Shown: positions 7,201 through 7,426 of the stretch, piece by piece
Numbering within the stretch: the stretch's first letter is position 1
Layout of the letters: each line of letters opens with the position of its first letter
Origin: Christensenellaceae bacterium
Lineage (GTDB): Bacteria; Bacillota; Clostridia; Christensenellales; Borkfalkiaceae
DNA length: 7,426 nucleotides
Direction: 5' to 3'
Assembly: GCA_948482865.1 (NCBI GenBank)
Contig: CAOMHR010000081.1
Coordinates: forward strand, 1 to 7,426
The notes under the pieces: generated by a model
The model's input: only the letters and a program-made list of their open reading frames with translations
Told to the model about the DNA's origin: nothing
Database searches by the model: none
Made by a program: the position numbers and the translations under genes

Positions 7201-7287
7201 GGCTATTATTACCGTCAGCAAACTGCGCCTTGTCATTCTGCGGGCAGCCGAACAATCTCCTTTACTTATTTTCATACTCGTTTTCAT
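1204..7287 (-). CDS. Giant single-pass surface protein: DUF6273-like head, Ig-like repeat stalk, long cytoplasmic low-complexity tail
   Basis: This is one intact 2027-residue frame. The start is well fixed: AGGAGGA lies 7 nt before the ATG at 7287. Order of parts: signal peptide (about 1-59); a DUF6273-like domain (about 85-447); about ten divergent Ig-like/MBG-type modules (about 458-1580), seven of them carrying an 'AG.Y' strand motif; a transmembrane helix (1606-1630); an E/K/R-rich helix (1631-1703); a Q/M/P-rich stretch (1706-1748); helical segments near 1757-1790 and 1818-1855; an N/Q run; a PYG-rich region (about 1900-1950); and an acidic tip. The inferred topology is N-out/C-in, so some 1,550 residues face outside and about 400 face the cytoplasm. 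The ectodomain suggests adhesion or ligand binding and the tail suggests an intracellular scaffold, but neither role is shown. I see no enzyme motif, S-layer homology repeat or functional LPXTG anchor. It appears monocistronic. Confidence 0.95.
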   Translation of the reverse strand: MKTSMKISKGDCSAARRMTRRSLLTVIIAALCAVIIACSASLLSGIAPKALSSTNAASAHTVAELTVSNYDSSQNKVFDGASMSQLYDELTNTSDGSATIHKVEKMLDDHGHSDYVSETIAKYMNAKDLKDKNGYNIVVNFGGMAWDVVFLTRDKNNNLILTLWLDQPLNSGQTFKFGWTTTSATANITAGSTARIANGYSASQLRALGLNGGASSGGSTYYTGSGNSGVHSGTQTVSVADRKAHSLANFTLDNGTLGNNKSLINYLVQPKDVDYTYKLAYKYLDGSNYSHILNEALTDPLMIQNSQGGSSTTFYSTGAHSGGWWNAGVKNYAVTNAASNGYNEWGSDYVWAPALTETGYNGSLSTGGLWGTTTDKGGAGQNQWGAANVNAPSSALPATTNSSNYVWLRSGNTAYPYHSYFLSSSGGGNGAFTAASLAVRPALHLNLTSAASAAGGADTIEVPVPTSISENYDGNVQTLATWAALPAAAGSSDPKYKWIDLAYHNDTSIVSVSKIEYKKYSSSGSLDSTYTTLAAGSSIQHAGEYKITYKIDTASTKYRWRGENASVDEKSLIVTIKQLNMTYDWKFYDQSNTDQTATKKAPYTGGTVSADFVPTGTPISGSNMATFAIYHKGGTFGVTDNGGLGSTTGPTDAGTYTATYKDTSTTGTDYKIVSTATSLSYQITKKQVQLPTASGTFTYDGTTQTISFPTSGATAFDTNILKVKSIKVTSPDGSSINVSQVAGQDKWETSDHKYTAEISGSNLLVKDAGTYAVEFDLKDTTNTEWATGVASNHSTSVTVDRAALSVTFSTPGTGFTWKMGDTGTINVSAINTIFNSENVTVELEWYKDGAPAAKTSMHTTGVPDTTGYNVSGITAAGTYWICARLANDSTGDDVNRNYYINATDPNTSDPETATQKVIVQAGTATMDNVKWQYKTPSMVTGADVTGAAITYDKTSTGTAVTYTLEVTGFAPASCTAVYSGDFAKSAAGNYTAKVKLEIPTADRGNSKMPNPGDAANPYTYAGEGRYTYINDYTCEIEFDWTIEQKEVDLSNVSFEYTTDNGTTWTKYDATKPPEADGFSLFQVRVPATAIANSGILSATPSNYVNQFGPGDVEFEFAFTLDSNYKAKAGQNQSAMQYKMATTGKKIEIVWKRVPLKDASGTDVVDANGIPYYVYELDTSNIPSSVLGYIKYEYYEVSGGVQGSIISGNAVGNHQGLGYVIDPTGMNANSQNPQQVFVRVVLDGVPQVNGVDTYVLEPSAANPEYKKITVGDNRRAVDVAVGSITDMIYGNTVTIGDAYSLTDRTLGSPMPSTSYKVSLYQGNTEITPDVTGFDFTTLNAGMYTLNFELVGAFDTTHVLTNSSLPFEVKPVELTAPTLKDGVTLTFSGLDQNLADSLQNFDPEYMEFAINSIHEAYHAGTYAAIIDIKAQYAGNYVFVMPQSGATGTRVPVKGLVDDPVSNNVQLSNGNATAAIDWTINKYVYDTTQKSAWNFAKEGASLSFNGVPATIKALTMGENPSLVLNVAYFDHDGNPLTDVELKGGNKFKVAAYLDPSCADFNDIEFKGQSYDPLLSLTVSPQAAYTVPQSGAAAFMNNVKDFMTKTWMGLPIWAWFVIGLALLILLIIIIVVAVKRRKTKEEKEEIKARKEEERQRKEEEKQRREEEREAERQRREEERRMQQERLDAERELAKAKQEAELEKIRAQAQMGAGAGMAAMAMQQPMQAQQPMQQQMQQPVQQAQQVQQPMQQSYREPADNGNSELLREMREQMAELRADNRATQAQLKEMQYNRQQPMYQPQPMMYQQPAPAAAPAAAPAASNDLMTLMDLKVQMAEMKSAQAVAEIKAAQAIAEAKSANQSNNNNNQNQQAQQPVIVMAPNSPLGAMGAPYSSSYPNHGGYPSVNMGYGMQALPAPQQMMNPYGMTPPYGYPPYAAVPPYGYPMAMLPQPAYAPAKPASEEQEPVVTSTSSATPSMTMSQPPYCPPGAVMTTTTTIDTSKAGGKPQAIKRTAADSADDMNFDIDGFYDPLD
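1207..1680 (-). other. N/Q- and PYG-rich disordered end of the tail with acidic-aromatic tip (residues about 1870-2027)
   Basis: Just before this stretch lies SNNNNNQNQQAQQP. The segment is then rich in Pro, Tyr, Gly and Met, with PPYGYP at 1923-1928 and again at 1934-1939, plus NPYG and QPAYAP. A Ser/Thr-rich part follows (VVTSTSSATPSMTMS, then a run of five Thr). The protein ends in an acidic-aromatic peptide, DDMNFDIDGFYDPLD (2013-2027). Nothing here looks folded. It resembles tails that bind partners through short motifs or condense by aromatic contacts; the role is inference. Confidence 0.65.
1732..2019 (-). other. Two further helical segments of the cytoplasmic tail (residues about 1757-1790 and 1818-1852)
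   Basis: NSELLREMREQMAELRADNR and the residues after it show heptad-like spacing of Leu, Met and Ala, suggesting a short coiled coil. After a P/A/Q/Y linker with PAPAAAPAAAPAAS, a second helix, NDLMTLMDLKVQMAEMK, leads into a tandem 9-residue duplication, SAQAVAEIK (1835-1843) and AAQAIAEAK (1844-1852). Helix-linker-helix spacing of this kind suggests self-association of the tail, by inference. Confidence 0.6.
2044..2172 (-). repeat. Q/M/P low-complexity repeat (residues 1706-1748) with DNA-level tandem duplication
   Basis: The protein reads as repeated QQP-M/V-Q units (AMQQPMQAQQPMQQQMQQPV and onward). On the plus strand the 15-mer CTGTTGCATAGGCTG occurs identically at 2047-2061 and 2101-2115, with near copies between and after. 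All changes are in multiples of three, so gain or loss of units would alter tail length without breaking the frame. Confidence 0.75.
2179..2397 (-). other. E/K/R-rich juxtamembrane helix (residues 1631-1703)
   Basis: About 73 residues consist almost entirely of Glu, Lys, Arg, Gln and Ala, with blocks such as KEEERQRKEEEKQRREEERE. There is very little hydrophobic spacing until about residue 1677, where a heptad-like section begins (LDAERELAKAKQEAELEKI). The i to i+4 E/K/R pairing is typical of stable single alpha-helices; the second part could be a true coiled coil. At DNA level the motif CGCTCTTCTTC recurs on the plus strand at 2264, 2297 and 2339. Confidence 0.75.
2398..2472 (-). other. Transmembrane helix (residues 1606-1630)
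   Basis: LPIWAWFVIGLALLILLIII and the following IVVAV form about 25 uninterrupted hydrophobic residues with a Trp belt on the outer side. They are followed at once by KRRK (1631-1634), whose positive charge fixes the C-terminal side in the cytoplasm. It is the only strong membrane segment after the signal peptide. Confidence 0.93.
2548..5916 (-). repeat. Array of about ten divergent Ig-like/MBG-type modules (residues about 458-1580)
   Basis: Modules of roughly 100-125 residues recur with little sequence identity. The clearest mark is a late strand of the form [DHNA]-A-G-x-Y followed by alternating hydrophobics: HAGEYKITY (541), DAGTYTATY (652), DAGTYAVEF (767), AAGTYWICA (875), AAGNYTAKV (986), NAGMYTLNF (1338) and HAGTYAAII (1416). 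Modules tend to end in an 'I-K/E-K/Q' joint such as YQITKKQVQL, DWTIEQKEVDL or DWTINKYVYD and then restart. Several begin with Y-D/T-G (ENYDGNVQTL, APYTGG, FTYDGTTQT), as MBG-type domains do. The region around 1046-1270 is the least clear. Such arrays usually act as a rigid stalk or adhesive filament on the cell surface. Confidence 0.7.
5947..7035 (-). other. DUF6273-like N-terminal ectodomain (residues about 85-447)
   Basis: The segment opens with FGGMAWDVVFLTRDKNNNLI (141-160), which resembles the 'W.VL..d.n..LLi' entry strand of DUF6273. It continues with SASQLRALGLN (201-211), DYVWAPALTETG (348-359), the signature YVWLRSG (405-411), and closes with VRPALHLNL (439-447), the usual 'VRPA..L' end. 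These spaced aromatic motifs are what I know of this uncharacterised domain, common in secreted proteins of gut Firmicutes. The segment is longer than a typical copy, because it contains G/S-rich insertions around 211-235 and 305-325. The assignment comes from motif memory, not a profile search. Confidence 0.6.
7111..7287 (-). other. Signal peptide of the giant surface protein
   Basis: Residues 1-21 form a long basic N-region containing R16, R17, R20 and R21. A hydrophobic core follows (about 22-46, LLTVIIAALCAVIIAC and onward). An A-x-A type cleavage site (AASA) ends at residue 59. T19-R-R-S-L-L fits the loose twin-arginine pattern, and C38 follows a loosely lipobox-like VIIA. The strongly hydrophobic core favours ordinary Sec export, which is my reading. 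Confidence 0.8.
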
Positions 7288-7294
7288 AAGTATA

Positions 7295-7301
7295 TCCTCC
7301 T
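7295..7301 (-). promoter_or_regulatory. Ribosome binding site of the giant surface-protein gene
   Basis: The minus strand carries AGGAGGA, a perfect Shine-Dalgarno, 7 nt before the ATG at 7287. In-frame ATGs at codons 5 and 18 lack comparable sites, so this decides the start. Confidence 0.92.
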
Positions 7302-7364
7302 ATACCTTTGCCCCCTTGCCTTTTGCGGGGTGTTTTATTTTGTCCCTTATCAAACGGGAAATAA

Positions 7365-7392
7365 TTTATAATGTCATTCTGAGCGGTGTCGC
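7365..7392 (-). promoter_or_regulatory. Candidate promoter of the giant surface-protein gene
   Basis: On the minus strand, GCGACA (7392-7387, four of six -35 matches) lies 16 nt before TATAAA (7370-7365, five of six -10 matches). The predicted start near 7357 would leave a leader of about 70 nt. This is the best pair I can find in the 139 bp available, but the -35 box is weak and the true promoter could lie beyond the window. Confidence 0.45.
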
Positions 7393-7409
7393 TTTTTGTT
7401 TGTCATTCT
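7372..7409. repeat. Direct repeat TGTCATTCT x2 upstream of the giant gene
   Basis: TGTCATTCT occurs at 7372-7380 and 7401-7409, 29 bp apart in the same orientation (AGAATGACA on the gene's strand). The first copy continues as TGTCATTCTGAGCGG and lies between the candidate -35 and -10 boxes; the second lies just upstream of the -35 box. They may be paired regulator sites or the remains of an interspersed repeat. Confidence 0.5.
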
Positions 7410-7426
7410 AACCACGCTCTTTTTAT

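Noticed and set aside
7312..7330. Small C4/G4 hairpin in the leader of the giant gene
   Set aside because: It has only four to six pairs with a bulge and large loop, no alternative pairing with the ribosome binding site, and no riboswitch-like conservation that I can recognise.

Overview
The window holds the 3' end of one gene and two complete genes. It looks like chromosomal DNA of an uncultured anaerobic Firmicute, most plausibly a gut-type Clostridia lineage. The reasons are strong AGGAGG-type ribosome binding sites, a Family I pyrophosphatase and a LysR regulator of the Firmicute kind, and a giant secreted protein built from Ig-like repeats behind a DUF6273-like head. The taxonomic call is inference from style, not from a marker gene.

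Layout. Positions 3-476 (+) are the C-terminal half of a LysR-family regulator whose DNA-binding half lies before the window. Converging on it is ppa, a soluble inorganic pyrophosphatase (494-1030, -). The two stop codons are only 17 nt apart, and a hairpin terminator for ppa overlaps the end of the LysR gene. The ppa gene has a near-consensus promoter (TTTACA-17-TATAAT), which sits inside a nest of ATGTAA/TTACAT inverted half-sites that look like an operator. A second strong hairpin terminator (1143-1172) separates ppa from the next gene.

Positions 1204-7287 (-) are one unbroken gene for a 2027-residue single-pass membrane protein. Its order is signal peptide, DUF6273-like head, a stalk of about ten divergent Ig-like/MBG-like modules, one transmembrane helix, and then about 400 residues predicted to lie in the cytoplasm. 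The cytoplasmic part contains an E/K/R-rich helix, Q/M/P low-complexity repeats, two further helical segments, a PYG-rich stretch and an acidic-aromatic C-terminal tip. This inside-out arrangement, with a large adhesin-like ectodomain joined to a long scaffold-like cytoplasmic tail, is the most unusual thing here. The gene has a perfect Shine-Dalgarno site, a weaker candidate promoter and its own terminator, so it is probably transcribed alone.

Nothing suggests that the three genes act in one pathway. No mobile elements, tRNA or rRNA genes, or CRISPR arrays were seen. No gap between genes exceeds 300 bases.
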